NCBI RefSeq assembly: GCF_025602895.1
Contig: NW_026516488.1
Span: forward strand, 1 to 31,858
DNA length: 31,858 nt
Source of the DNA: Polychytrium aggregatum
Taxonomy: Eukaryota > Chytridiomycota > Chytridiomycetes > Polychytriales
Reading direction: 5' to 3'
The notes beneath the pieces are model-generated. The model did no database searches, was not told where the DNA came from, and worked only from the letters and a program-made list of their open reading frames with translations. Position 1 is the stretch's first letter; each line of letters starts with the position of its first letter. This document shows positions 1 to 12,300 of this stretch, piece by piece. The position numbers and the translations under genes were made by a program.

Positions 1-134
1 TCTATATGATCCAGGCAGTTCTATCTGGCTCACTCTACAGTGGGTCTGTGATCTGTGAAGTCCTTTGGACCTGGAGGACCAGGGTTTGGCTCTAGAATTT
101 TAAAATTTTAAAAAAACCCTCTGGCCATAGGCTG

Positions 135-178
135 GAATCACGGGTGGATCACGGGCGGTGGATCACGGGTGGATCATA
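135..178. repeat. GGATCACGGG short direct repeats in the satellite unit
   Basis: Four imperfect copies of a GGATCACGGGT-like decamer follow each other with small spacers. A shorter two-copy version lies in the internally duplicated module near 1606-1629. The cluster recurs in every unit at +1674. Confidence 0.8.
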
Positions 179-370
179 GCCGGATGCCTGGCTGGATTTT
201 GAAATTTTAAAATTGAAGAGGCCTGGGCGGTCCAAAAGATGGGCCGAGATCACAGATTCCATAATGAGATCACAGCAGTTTGATCTTCAATGGGGATCTG
301 TATGCTGAGGCGCGCTTCCTCTGTGTCCAAGTCCAAGTCATGGTAGCAGACGACGCTGTTTTATGTAGGC

Positions 371-403
371 TGTGACCTCCCTGTGACCTCCCTGTGACCT
401 CGG
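371..403. repeat. Three 11-bp repeats TGTGACCTCCC/GG
   Basis: Two perfect TGTGACCTCCC copies are followed by TGTGACCTCGG. Two-copy versions occur in the same unit at 1448-1469 and 1652-1673. All three clusters end in CTCGG and are followed within a few bases by CTATAT, which suggests they mark the boundaries of an older building block. Confidence 0.85.
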
Positions 404-455
404 TGCCTATATGTTTGGGTACTTTTTACAATGCGTGGTGGGCACAACCAATGGG

Positions 456-487
456 CACGTACTGGCCACGTACTGGCCACGTACGGG
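456..487. repeat. 11-bp repeats CACGTACTGGC, nearly three copies
   Basis: Two perfect copies of CACGTACTGGC are followed by CACGTACGGG. It is unrelated in sequence to the preceding 11-mer cluster but has the same period. It recurs every 1674 bp. Confidence 0.85.
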
Positions 488-619
488 TCACCCAATGTGC
501 GCGGCATCCACGATCACGCTCGTGTTTGAAGCCAGTGGAGTCTACTATAGAGGCTTTGGGCGGGTATAGGGCAAGCTGCTGCAGTCTCTCCTATGGTATC
601 CTCTATCTCCGTATATGTT

Positions 620-687
620 CTACTACTATTACTACTACTACTATTACTACTACTACTACCATACTACTACTATACTACTACTATACT
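620..687. repeat. TAC trinucleotide microsatellite
   Basis: Imperfect (TAC)n tract interrupted by TAT and CAT steps. It accounts for the Thr/Ile- and Leu/Tyr-rich tail of a 106-codon plus-strand ORF at 394-714, which is a reason to regard that ORF as non-coding. The tract looks the same length in every unit. Confidence 0.95.
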
Positions 688-710
688 CTTTTATTATATT
701 GTATGATCTA

Positions 711-791
711 TTAGAATAGAATAGAAGAGAATAGAAGAGAATAGAATAGTATAGAAGAGAAGAGAATGGTATAGTATAGAATGGTATAGTA
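711..791. repeat. GAATA/GAAGA pentameric purine-rich tract
   Basis: Runs of AGAATAGAAG-like pentamers grade into GGTATAGTATAGAAT repeats. The plus strand is almost free of C across about 80 bases, so this is a strongly strand-asymmetric segment directly beside the TAC microsatellite. It recurs in each unit. Confidence 0.9.
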
Positions 792-861
792 CAGAAACAG
801 CTACAATTGAATAGGATTGAATATATCATGGCTTGCTCACAGGCCAGGCCAGAGACCACGG

Positions 862-922
862 GCTTTAGGCCTTGGTACTTAGGCTTTAGGCTCTAGGCTT
901 TAGGCTCCGGTTCTTAGGCTCA
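862..922. repeat. TTTAGGCTC-like degenerate repeats (G-rich on plus strand)
   Basis: Five or six copies of (T)TTAGGC(T) occur with irregular spacers. They resemble degenerate telomere-type hexamers but are not a regular telomeric repeat. A C-rich counterpart in the opposite sense lies at 1085-1120. Confidence 0.8.
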
Positions 923-1084
923 GTGTCAAGCTGCAGCCTGTAATGGGTGTCTGGTCAGGGTTTGGTCTGGGCCGTGATAAGGCTATAGACATCAGCTCTT
1001 GCAGTGTTCTCTCTATATACTGCCCCAACACCAGCCCCAGTCCAGGCCTGAACGCGCGGTACAAGAGCGCAGGTCTGGGAACAG

Positions 1085-1120
1085 CCTAAACCCTGAGCCC
1101 TAAAGCCTAGCCTTAACCCA
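1085..1120. repeat. CCTAAA / GAGCCCTAAAGCC block, inverted partner of the TTTAGGCTC repeats
   Basis: GAGCCCTAAAGCCTAG at 1095-1110 equals the reverse complement of CTAGGCTTTAGGCTC at 893-907, apart from one added C. The two arms could pair around a loop of about 190 nt. The block recurs in every unit. Confidence 0.7.
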
Positions 1121-1215
1121 GGCCTGAGCTCCAGTATAGACTCGAGCCTTGGGTTCAGGCTAAAACCTGACCTGTGGCAGTACCAGTGGCAGTTCAGAAG
1201 CATGGGTAGCTGGGG

Positions 1216-1280
1216 AAGTACTCTGGGTACTTCGGGGGATACTTTGAGTACTCTGGGTACTCTGGGAACTGTGGGAACTC
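1216..1280. repeat. GTACTCTGG-type 9-bp repeats
   Basis: Several diverged copies of a GTACTCTGG 9-mer, with GTACTTCGG, ATACTTTGA and GAACTGTGG variants. It recurs in each unit. Confidence 0.8.
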
Positions 1281-1330
1281 CAGCAACAGGCGAGTGATGG
1301 GAATACGCGCTAGAAGCGTGGGAACAGTGA

Positions 1331-1366
1331 TACGTGTGCTACGTGTGCTACGTGTGCTACGTGTGT
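1331..1366. repeat. Four 9-bp repeats TACGTGTGC
   Basis: Three perfect copies of TACGTGTGC are followed by TACGTGTGT. Nine bases later comes the ATACT that, in the unit at 16742, became the retrotransposon target site. Confidence 0.9.
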
Positions 1367-1447
1367 GACGGGGGGATACTACAGGCGATGTGTAGGATGA
1401 CGGTAGTACTCAGAAGAGTCGAAGAATCGCTAAGATAGAATAGGCGC

Positions 1448-1831
1448 TGTGATCTCGCTGTGACCTCGGATTCTATATCACCCAGCCAGTTCTATCGGGC
1501 CCACTCTATAGTGGATCTGTGATCTGTGAAGTCCTTTGGACCTGGAGACCAGGGTTTGGCTCTAGAATTTTAAAATTTTAAAAAAAAACCCTCTGGCCAT
1601 AGGCTGGAATCACGGGAGGATCACGGGCGAATGGCTGGGGTCTATCGGCACTGTGACCTCCCTGTGACCTCGGTTTCTATATGATCCAGGCAGTTCTATC
1701 TGGCTCACTCTACAGTGGGTCTGTGATCTGTGAAGTCCTTTGGACCTGGAGGACCAGGGTTTGGCTCTAGAATTTTAAAATTTTAAAAAACCCTCTGGCC
1801 ATAGGCTGGAATCACGGGTGGATCACGGGCG
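1448..1831. repeat. Diverged internal duplication in the satellite unit (two modules of about 180 bp, 204 bp apart)
   Basis: Module 1448-1629 and module 1652-1831 share the same order of parts: TGTGACCTC 11-mers, CTATAT, a CAGTTCTATC region, a TGTGATCTGTGAAGTCC block, a TTTGGACCTGGAG block, AATTTTAAAATT with an A-run, CCCTCTGGCCATAGG, and ATCACGGG. They differ by scattered substitutions and in A-run length (9 against 6). The second module spans the arbitrary unit boundary, so 1-156 of the window is another copy of it. Confidence 0.85.
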
Positions 1832-3349
1832 GTGGATCACGGGTGGATCATAGCCGGATGCCTGGCTGGATTTTGAAATTTTAAAATTGAAGAGGCCTGG
1901 GCGGTCCAAAAGATGGGCCGAGATCACAGATTCCATAATGAGATCACAGCAGTTTGATCTTCAATGGGGATCTGTATGCTGAGGCGCGCTTCCTCTGTGT
2001 CCAAGTCCAAGTCATGGTAGCAGACGACGCTGTTTTATGTAGGCTGTGACCTCCCTGTGACCTCCCTGTGACCTCGGTGCCTATATGTTTGGGTACTTTT
2101 TACAATGCGTGGTGGGCACAACCAATGGGCACGTACTGGCCACGTACTGGCCACGTACGGGTCACCCAATGTGCGCGGCATCCACGATCACGCTCGTGTT
2201 TGAAGCCAGTGGAGTCTACTATAGAGGCTTTGGGCGGGTATAGGGCAAGCTGCTGCAGTCTCTCCTATGGTATCCTCTATCTCCGTATATGTTCTACTAC
2301 TATTACTACTACTACTATTACTACTACTACTACCATACTACTACTATACTACTACTATACTCTTTTATTATATTGTATGATCTATTAGAATAGAATAGAA
2401 GAGAATAGAAGAGAATAGAATAGTATAGAAGAGAAGAGAATGGTATAGTATAGAATGGTATAGTACAGAAACAGCTACAATTGAATAGGATTGAATATAT
2501 CATGGCTTGCTCACAGGCCAGGCCAGAGACCACGGGCTTTAGGCCTTGGTACTTAGGCTTTAGGCTCTAGGCTTTAGGCTCCGGTTCTTAGGCTCAGTGT
2601 CAAGCTGCAGCCTGTAATGGGTGTCTGGTCAGGGTTTGGTCTGGGCCGTGATAAGGCTATAGACATCAGCTCTTGCAGTGTTCTCTCTATATACTGCCCC
2701 AACACCAGCCCCAGTCCAGGCCTGAACGCGCGGTACAAGAGCGCAGGTCTGGGAACAGCCTAAACCCTGAGCCCTAAAGCCTAGCCTTAACCCAGGCCTG
2801 AGCTCCAGTATAGACTCGAGCCTTGGGTTCAGGCTAAAACCTGACCTGTGGCAGTACCAGTGGCAGTTCAGAAGCATGGGTAGCTGGGGAAGTACTCTGG
2901 GTACTTCGGGGGATACTTTGAGTACTCTGGGTACTCTGGGAACTGTGGGAACTCCAGCAACAGGCGAGTGATGGGAATACGCGCTAGAAGCGTGGGAACA
3001 GTGATACGTGTGCTACGTGTGCTACGTGTGCTACGTGTGTGACGGGGGGATACTACAGGCGATGTGTAGGATGACGGTAGTACTCAGAAGAGTCGAAGAA
3101 TCGCTAAGATAGAATAGGCGCTGTGATCTCGCTGTGACCTCGGATTCTATATCACCCAGCCAGTTCTATCGGGCCCACTCTATAGTGGATCTGTGATCTG
3201 TGAAGTCCTTTGGACCTGGAGACCAGGGTTTGGCTCTAGAATTTTAAAATTTTAAAAAAAAACCCTCTGGCCATAGGCTGGAATCACGGGAGGATCACGG
3301 GCGAATGGCTGGGGTCTATCGGCACTGTGACCTCCCTGTGACCTCGGTT
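1676..3349. repeat. Representative complete 1674 bp satellite unit
   Basis: One full unit, with the start placed arbitrarily at TCTATATGATCC. In order it holds a GGATCACGGG cluster, three 11-mers TGTGACCTCCC/GG, 11-mers CACGTACTGGC, a TAC microsatellite, a GAATA/GAAGA tract, TTTAGGCTC-like repeats, a C-rich complement of these, GTACTCTGG repeats and four TACGTGTGC 9-mers. It ends with a diverged copy of the unit's own beginning. The first base of the next unit is 3350, and starts recur every 1674 bp up to 16742, then from 24337 after the transposon. Confidence 0.95.
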
Positions 3350-6300
3350 TCTATATGATCCAGGCAGTTCTATCTGGCTCACTCTACAGTGGGTCTGTGA
3401 TCTGTGAAGTCCTTTGGACCTGGAGGACCAGGGTTTGGCTCTAGAATTTTAAAATTTTAAAAAACCCTCTGGCCATAGGCTGGAATCACGGGTGGATCAC
3501 GGGCGGTGGATCACGGGTGGATCATAGCCGGATGCCTGGCTGGATTTTGAAATTTTAAAATTGAAGAGGCCTGGGCGGTCCAAAAGATGGGCCGAGATCA
3601 CAGATTCCATAATGAGATCACAGCAGTTTGATCTTCAATGGGGATCTGTATGCTGAGGCGCGCTTCCTCTGTGTCCAAGTCCAAGTCATGGTAGCAGACG
3701 ACGCTGTTTTATGTAGGCTGTGACCTCCCTGTGACCTCCCTGTGACCTCGGTGCCTATATGTTTGGGTACTTTTTACAATGCGTGGTGGGCACAACCAAT
3801 GGGCACGTACTGGCCACGTACTGGCCACGTACGGGTCACCCAATGTGCGCGGCATCCACGATCACGCTCGTGTTTGAAGCCAGTGGAGTCTACTATAGAG
3901 GCTTTGGGCGGGTATAGGGCAAGCTGCTGCAGTCTCTCCTATGGTATCCTCTATCTCCGTATATGTTCTACTACTATTACTACTACTACTATTACTACTA
4001 CTACTACCATACTACTACTATACTACTACTATACTCTTTTATTATATTGTATGATCTATTAGAATAGAATAGAAGAGAATAGAAGAGAATAGAATAGTAT
4101 AGAAGAGAAGAGAATGGTATAGTATAGAATGGTATAGTACAGAAACAGCTACAATTGAATAGGATTGAATATATCATGGCTTGCTCACAGGCCAGGCCAG
4201 AGACCACGGGCTTTAGGCCTTGGTACTTAGGCTTTAGGCTCTAGGCTTTAGGCTCCGGTTCTTAGGCTCAGTGTCAAGCTGCAGCCTGTAATGGGTGTCT
4301 GGTCAGGGTTTGGTCTGGGCCGTGATAAGGCTATAGACATCAGCTCTTGCAGTGTTCTCTCTATATACTGCCCCAACACCAGCCCCAGTCCAGGCCTGAA
4401 CGCGCGGTACAAGAGCGCAGGTCTGGGAACAGCCTAAACCCTGAGCCCTAAAGCCTAGCCTTAACCCAGGCCTGAGCTCCAGTATAGACTCGAGCCTTGG
4501 GTTCAGGCTAAAACCTGACCTGTGGCAGTACCAGTGGCAGTTCAGAAGCATGGGTAGCTGGGGAAGTACTCTGGGTACTTCGGGGGATACTTTGAGTACT
4601 CTGGGTACTCTGGGAACTGTGGGAACTCCAGCAACAGGCGAGTGATGGGAATACGCGCTAGAAGCGTGGGAACAGTGATACGTGTGCTACGTGTGCTACG
4701 TGTGCTACGTGTGTGACGGGGGGATACTACAGGCGATGTGTAGGATGACGGTAGTACTCAGAAGAGTCGAAGAATCGCTAAGATAGAATAGGCGCTGTGA
4801 TCTCGCTGTGACCTCGGATTCTATATCACCCAGCCAGTTCTATCGGGCCCACTCTATAGTGGATCTGTGATCTGTGAAGTCCTTTGGACCTGGAGACCAG
4901 GGTTTGGCTCTAGAATTTTAAAATTTTAAAAAAAAACCCTCTGGCCATAGGCTGGAATCACGGGAGGATCACGGGCGAATGGCTGGGGTCTATCGGCACT
5001 GTGACCTCCCTGTGACCTCGGTTTCTATATGATCCAGGCAGTTCTATCTGGCTCACTCTACAGTGGGTCTGTGATCTGTGAAGTCCTTTGGACCTGGAGG
5101 ACCAGGGTTTGGCTCTAGAATTTTAAAATTTTAAAAAACCCTCTGGCCATAGGCTGGAATCACGGGTGGATCACGGGCGGTGGATCACGGGTGGATCATA
5201 GCCGGATGCCTGGCTGGATTTTGAAATTTTAAAATTGAAGAGGCCTGGGCGGTCCAAAAGATGGGCCGAGATCACAGATTCCATAATGAGATCACAGCAG
5301 TTTGATCTTCAATGGGGATCTGTATGCTGAGGCGCGCTTCCTCTGTGTCCAAGTCCAAGTCATGGTAGCAGACGACGCTGTTTTATGTAGGCTGTGACCT
5401 CCCTGTGACCTCCCTGTGACCTCGGTGCCTATATGTTTGGGTACTTTTTACAATGCGTGGTGGGCACAACCAATGGGCACGTACTGGCCACGTACTGGCC
5501 ACGTACGGGTCACCCAATGTGCGCGGCATCCACGATCACGCTCGTGTTTGAAGCCAGTGGAGTCTACTATAGAGGCTTTGGGCGGGTATAGGGCAAGCTG
5601 CTGCAGTCTCTCCTATGGTATCCTCTATCTCCGTATATGTTCTACTACTATTACTACTACTACTATTACTACTACTACTACCATACTACTACTATACTAC
5701 TACTATACTCTTTTATTATATTGTATGATCTATTAGAATAGAATAGAAGAGAATAGAAGAGAATAGAATAGTATAGAAGAGAAGAGAATGGTATAGTATA
5801 GAATGGTATAGTACAGAAACAGCTACAATTGAATAGGATTGAATATATCATGGCTTGCTCACAGGCCAGGCCAGAGACCACGGGCTTTAGGCCTTGGTAC
5901 TTAGGCTTTAGGCTCTAGGCTTTAGGCTCCGGTTCTTAGGCTCAGTGTCAAGCTGCAGCCTGTAATGGGTGTCTGGTCAGGGTTTGGTCTGGGCCGTGAT
6001 AAGGCTATAGACATCAGCTCTTGCAGTGTTCTCTCTATATACTGCCCCAACACCAGCCCCAGTCCAGGCCTGAACGCGCGGTACAAGAGCGCAGGTCTGG
6101 GAACAGCCTAAACCCTGAGCCCTAAAGCCTAGCCTTAACCCAGGCCTGAGCTCCAGTATAGACTCGAGCCTTGGGTTCAGGCTAAAACCTGACCTGTGGC
6201 AGTACCAGTGGCAGTTCAGAAGCATGGGTAGCTGGGGAAGTACTCTGGGTACTTCGGGGGATACTTTGAGTACTCTGGGTACTCTGGGAACTGTGGGAAC

Positions 6301-9300
6301 TCCAGCAACAGGCGAGTGATGGGAATACGCGCTAGAAGCGTGGGAACAGTGATACGTGTGCTACGTGTGCTACGTGTGCTACGTGTGTGACGGGGGGATA
6401 CTACAGGCGATGTGTAGGATGACGGTAGTACTCAGAAGAGTCGAAGAATCGCTAAGATAGAATAGGCGCTGTGATCTCGCTGTGACCTCGGATTCTATAT
6501 CACCCAGCCAGTTCTATCGGGCCCACTCTATAGTGGATCTGTGATCTGTGAAGTCCTTTGGACCTGGAGACCAGGGTTTGGCTCTAGAATTTTAAAATTT
6601 TAAAAAAAAACCCTCTGGCCATAGGCTGGAATCACGGGAGGATCACGGGCGAATGGCTGGGGTCTATCGGCACTGTGACCTCCCTGTGACCTCGGTTTCT
6701 ATATGATCCAGGCAGTTCTATCTGGCTCACTCTACAGTGGGTCTGTGATCTGTGAAGTCCTTTGGACCTGGAGGACCAGGGTTTGGCTCTAGAATTTTAA
6801 AATTTTAAAAAACCCTCTGGCCATAGGCTGGAATCACGGGTGGATCACGGGCGGTGGATCACGGGTGGATCATAGCCGGATGCCTGGCTGGATTTTGAAA
6901 TTTTAAAATTGAAGAGGCCTGGGCGGTCCAAAAGATGGGCCGAGATCACAGATTCCATAATGAGATCACAGCAGTTTGATCTTCAATGGGGATCTGTATG
7001 CTGAGGCGCGCTTCCTCTGTGTCCAAGTCCAAGTCATGGTAGCAGACGACGCTGTTTTATGTAGGCTGTGACCTCCCTGTGACCTCCCTGTGACCTCGGT
7101 GCCTATATGTTTGGGTACTTTTTACAATGCGTGGTGGGCACAACCAATGGGCACGTACTGGCCACGTACTGGCCACGTACGGGTCACCCAATGTGCGCGG
7201 CATCCACGATCACGCTCGTGTTTGAAGCCAGTGGAGTCTACTATAGAGGCTTTGGGCGGGTATAGGGCAAGCTGCTGCAGTCTCTCCTATGGTATCCTCT
7301 ATCTCCGTATATGTTCTACTACTATTACTACTACTACTATTACTACTACTACTACCATACTACTACTATACTACTACTATACTCTTTTATTATATTGTAT
7401 GATCTATTAGAATAGAATAGAAGAGAATAGAAGAGAATAGAATAGTATAGAAGAGAAGAGAATGGTATAGTATAGAATGGTATAGTACAGAAACAGCTAC
7501 AATTGAATAGGATTGAATATATCATGGCTTGCTCACAGGCCAGGCCAGAGACCACGGGCTTTAGGCCTTGGTACTTAGGCTTTAGGCTCTAGGCTTTAGG
7601 CTCCGGTTCTTAGGCTCAGTGTCAAGCTGCAGCCTGTAATGGGTGTCTGGTCAGGGTTTGGTCTGGGCCGTGATAAGGCTATAGACATCAGCTCTTGCAG
7701 TGTTCTCTCTATATACTGCCCCAACACCAGCCCCAGTCCAGGCCTGAACGCGCGGTACAAGAGCGCAGGTCTGGGAACAGCCTAAACCCTGAGCCCTAAA
7801 GCCTAGCCTTAACCCAGGCCTGAGCTCCAGTATAGACTCGAGCCTTGGGTTCAGGCTAAAACCTGACCTGTGGCAGTACCAGTGGCAGTTCAGAAGCATG
7901 GGTAGCTGGGGAAGTACTCTGGGTACTTCGGGGGATACTTTGAGTACTCTGGGTACTCTGGGAACTGTGGGAACTCCAGCAACAGGCGAGTGATGGGAAT
8001 ACGCGCTAGAAGCGTGGGAACAGTGATACGTGTGCTACGTGTGCTACGTGTGCTACGTGTGTGACGGGGGGATACTACAGGCGATGTGTAGGATGACGGT
8101 AGTACTCAGAAGAGTCGAAGAATCGCTAAGATAGAATAGGCGCTGTGATCTCGCTGTGACCTCGGATTCTATATCACCCAGCCAGTTCTATCGGGCCCAC
8201 TCTATAGTGGATCTGTGATCTGTGAAGTCCTTTGGACCTGGAGACCAGGGTTTGGCTCTAGAATTTTAAAATTTTAAAAAAAAACCCTCTGGCCATAGGC
8301 TGGAATCACGGGAGGATCACGGGCGAATGGCTGGGGTCTATCGGCACTGTGACCTCCCTGTGACCTCGGTTTCTATATGATCCAGGCAGTTCTATCTGGC
8401 TCACTCTACAGTGGGTCTGTGATCTGTGAAGTCCTTTGGACCTGGAGGACCAGGGTTTGGCTCTAGAATTTTAAAATTTTAAAAAACCCTCTGGCCATAG
8501 GCTGGAATCACGGGTGGATCACGGGCGGTGGATCACGGGTGGATCATAGCCGGATGCCTGGCTGGATTTTGAAATTTTAAAATTGAAGAGGCCTGGGCGG
8601 TCCAAAAGATGGGCCGAGATCACAGATTCCATAATGAGATCACAGCAGTTTGATCTTCAATGGGGATCTGTATGCTGAGGCGCGCTTCCTCTGTGTCCAA
8701 GTCCAAGTCATGGTAGCAGACGACGCTGTTTTATGTAGGCTGTGACCTCCCTGTGACCTCCCTGTGACCTCGGTGCCTATATGTTTGGGTACTTTTTACA
8801 ATGCGTGGTGGGCACAACCAATGGGCACGTACTGGCCACGTACTGGCCACGTACGGGTCACCCAATGTGCGCGGCATCCACGATCACGCTCGTGTTTGAA
8901 GCCAGTGGAGTCTACTATAGAGGCTTTGGGCGGGTATAGGGCAAGCTGCTGCAGTCTCTCCTATGGTATCCTCTATCTCCGTATATGTTCTACTACTATT
9001 ACTACTACTACTATTACTACTACTACTACCATACTACTACTATACTACTACTATACTCTTTTATTATATTGTATGATCTATTAGAATAGAATAGAAGAGA
9101 ATAGAAGAGAATAGAATAGTATAGAAGAGAAGAGAATGGTATAGTATAGAATGGTATAGTACAGAAACAGCTACAATTGAATAGGATTGAATATATCATG
9201 GCTTGCTCACAGGCCAGGCCAGAGACCACGGGCTTTAGGCCTTGGTACTTAGGCTTTAGGCTCTAGGCTTTAGGCTCCGGTTCTTAGGCTCAGTGTCAAG

Positions 9301-12300
9301 CTGCAGCCTGTAATGGGTGTCTGGTCAGGGTTTGGTCTGGGCCGTGATAAGGCTATAGACATCAGCTCTTGCAGTGTTCTCTCTATATACTGCCCCAACA
9401 CCAGCCCCAGTCCAGGCCTGAACGCGCGGTACAAGAGCGCAGGTCTGGGAACAGCCTAAACCCTGAGCCCTAAAGCCTAGCCTTAACCCAGGCCTGAGCT
9501 CCAGTATAGACTCGAGCCTTGGGTTCAGGCTAAAACCTGACCTGTGGCAGTACCAGTGGCAGTTCAGAAGCATGGGTAGCTGGGGAAGTACTCTGGGTAC
9601 TTCGGGGGATACTTTGAGTACTCTGGGTACTCTGGGAACTGTGGGAACTCCAGCAACAGGCGAGTGATGGGAATACGCGCTAGAAGCGTGGGAACAGTGA
9701 TACGTGTGCTACGTGTGCTACGTGTGCTACGTGTGTGACGGGGGGATACTACAGGCGATGTGTAGGATGACGGTAGTACTCAGAAGAGTCGAAGAATCGC
9801 TAAGATAGAATAGGCGCTGTGATCTCGCTGTGACCTCGGATTCTATATCACCCAGCCAGTTCTATCGGGCCCACTCTATAGTGGATCTGTGATCTGTGAA
9901 GTCCTTTGGACCTGGAGACCAGGGTTTGGCTCTAGAATTTTAAAATTTTAAAAAAAAACCCTCTGGCCATAGGCTGGAATCACGGGAGGATCACGGGCGA
10001 ATGGCTGGGGTCTATCGGCACTGTGACCTCCCTGTGACCTCGGTTTCTATATGATCCAGGCAGTTCTATCTGGCTCACTCTACAGTGGGTCTGTGATCTG
10101 TGAAGTCCTTTGGACCTGGAGGACCAGGGTTTGGCTCTAGAATTTTAAAATTTTAAAAAACCCTCTGGCCATAGGCTGGAATCACGGGTGGATCACGGGC
10201 GGTGGATCACGGGTGGATCATAGCCGGATGCCTGGCTGGATTTTGAAATTTTAAAATTGAAGAGGCCTGGGCGGTCCAAAAGATGGGCCGAGATCACAGA
10301 TTCCATAATGAGATCACAGCAGTTTGATCTTCAATGGGGATCTGTATGCTGAGGCGCGCTTCCTCTGTGTCCAAGTCCAAGTCATGGTAGCAGACGACGC
10401 TGTTTTATGTAGGCTGTGACCTCCCTGTGACCTCCCTGTGACCTCGGTGCCTATATGTTTGGGTACTTTTTACAATGCGTGGTGGGCACAACCAATGGGC
10501 ACGTACTGGCCACGTACTGGCCACGTACGGGTCACCCAATGTGCGCGGCATCCACGATCACGCTCGTGTTTGAAGCCAGTGGAGTCTACTATAGAGGCTT
10601 TGGGCGGGTATAGGGCAAGCTGCTGCAGTCTCTCCTATGGTATCCTCTATCTCCGTATATGTTCTACTACTATTACTACTACTACTATTACTACTACTAC
10701 TACCATACTACTACTATACTACTACTATACTCTTTTATTATATTGTATGATCTATTAGAATAGAATAGAAGAGAATAGAAGAGAATAGAATAGTATAGAA
10801 GAGAAGAGAATGGTATAGTATAGAATGGTATAGTACAGAAACAGCTACAATTGAATAGGATTGAATATATCATGGCTTGCTCACAGGCCAGGCCAGAGAC
10901 CACGGGCTTTAGGCCTTGGTACTTAGGCTTTAGGCTCTAGGCTTTAGGCTCCGGTTCTTAGGCTCAGTGTCAAGCTGCAGCCTGTAATGGGTGTCTGGTC
11001 AGGGTTTGGTCTGGGCCGTGATAAGGCTATAGACATCAGCTCTTGCAGTGTTCTCTCTATATACTGCCCCAACACCAGCCCCAGTCCAGGCCTGAACGCG
11101 CGGTACAAGAGCGCAGGTCTGGGAACAGCCTAAACCCTGAGCCCTAAAGCCTAGCCTTAACCCAGGCCTGAGCTCCAGTATAGACTCGAGCCTTGGGTTC
11201 AGGCTAAAACCTGACCTGTGGCAGTACCAGTGGCAGTTCAGAAGCATGGGTAGCTGGGGAAGTACTCTGGGTACTTCGGGGGATACTTTGAGTACTCTGG
11301 GTACTCTGGGAACTGTGGGAACTCCAGCAACAGGCGAGTGATGGGAATACGCGCTAGAAGCGTGGGAACAGTGATACGTGTGCTACGTGTGCTACGTGTG
11401 CTACGTGTGTGACGGGGGGATACTACAGGCGATGTGTAGGATGACGGTAGTACTCAGAAGAGTCGAAGAATCGCTAAGATAGAATAGGCGCTGTGATCTC
11501 GCTGTGACCTCGGATTCTATATCACCCAGCCAGTTCTATCGGGCCCACTCTATAGTGGATCTGTGATCTGTGAAGTCCTTTGGACCTGGAGACCAGGGTT
11601 TGGCTCTAGAATTTTAAAATTTTAAAAAAAAACCCTCTGGCCATAGGCTGGAATCACGGGAGGATCACGGGCGAATGGCTGGGGTCTATCGGCACTGTGA
11701 CCTCCCTGTGACCTCGGTTTCTATATGATCCAGGCAGTTCTATCTGGCTCACTCTACAGTGGGTCTGTGATCTGTGAAGTCCTTTGGACCTGGAGGACCA
11801 GGGTTTGGCTCTAGAATTTTAAAATTTTAAAAAACCCTCTGGCCATAGGCTGGAATCACGGGTGGATCACGGGCGGTGGATCACGGGTGGATCATAGCCG
11901 GATGCCTGGCTGGATTTTGAAATTTTAAAATTGAAGAGGCCTGGGCGGTCCAAAAGATGGGCCGAGATCACAGATTCCATAATGAGATCACAGCAGTTTG
12001 ATCTTCAATGGGGATCTGTATGCTGAGGCGCGCTTCCTCTGTGTCCAAGTCCAAGTCATGGTAGCAGACGACGCTGTTTTATGTAGGCTGTGACCTCCCT
12101 GTGACCTCCCTGTGACCTCGGTGCCTATATGTTTGGGTACTTTTTACAATGCGTGGTGGGCACAACCAATGGGCACGTACTGGCCACGTACTGGCCACGT
12201 ACGGGTCACCCAATGTGCGCGGCATCCACGATCACGCTCGTGTTTGAAGCCAGTGGAGTCTACTATAGAGGCTTTGGGCGGGTATAGGGCAAGCTGCTGC

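Noticed and set aside
371..403. TGACCT direct repeats spaced by 5, like a retinoid receptor element
   Set aside because: The spacing comes from an 11-bp tandem repeat, and nothing else suggests an animal genome or a regulated gene nearby.
394..714. 106-codon plus-strand ORF present in every satellite unit
   Set aside because: It ends in the TAC microsatellite, has no recognisable domain, and its identity across units only reflects identity of the satellite.
862..922. True internal telomere array
   Set aside because: Spacing and sequence are irregular, with no run of perfect hexamers.
656..1203. 67- and 82-codon minus-strand ORFs in every unit
   Set aside because: The 67-codon ORF translates the microsatellite and GAATA tract, and the 82-codon ORF lies over the degenerate TTTAGGC/CCTAAA region. 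Neither has codon pattern or motif support.
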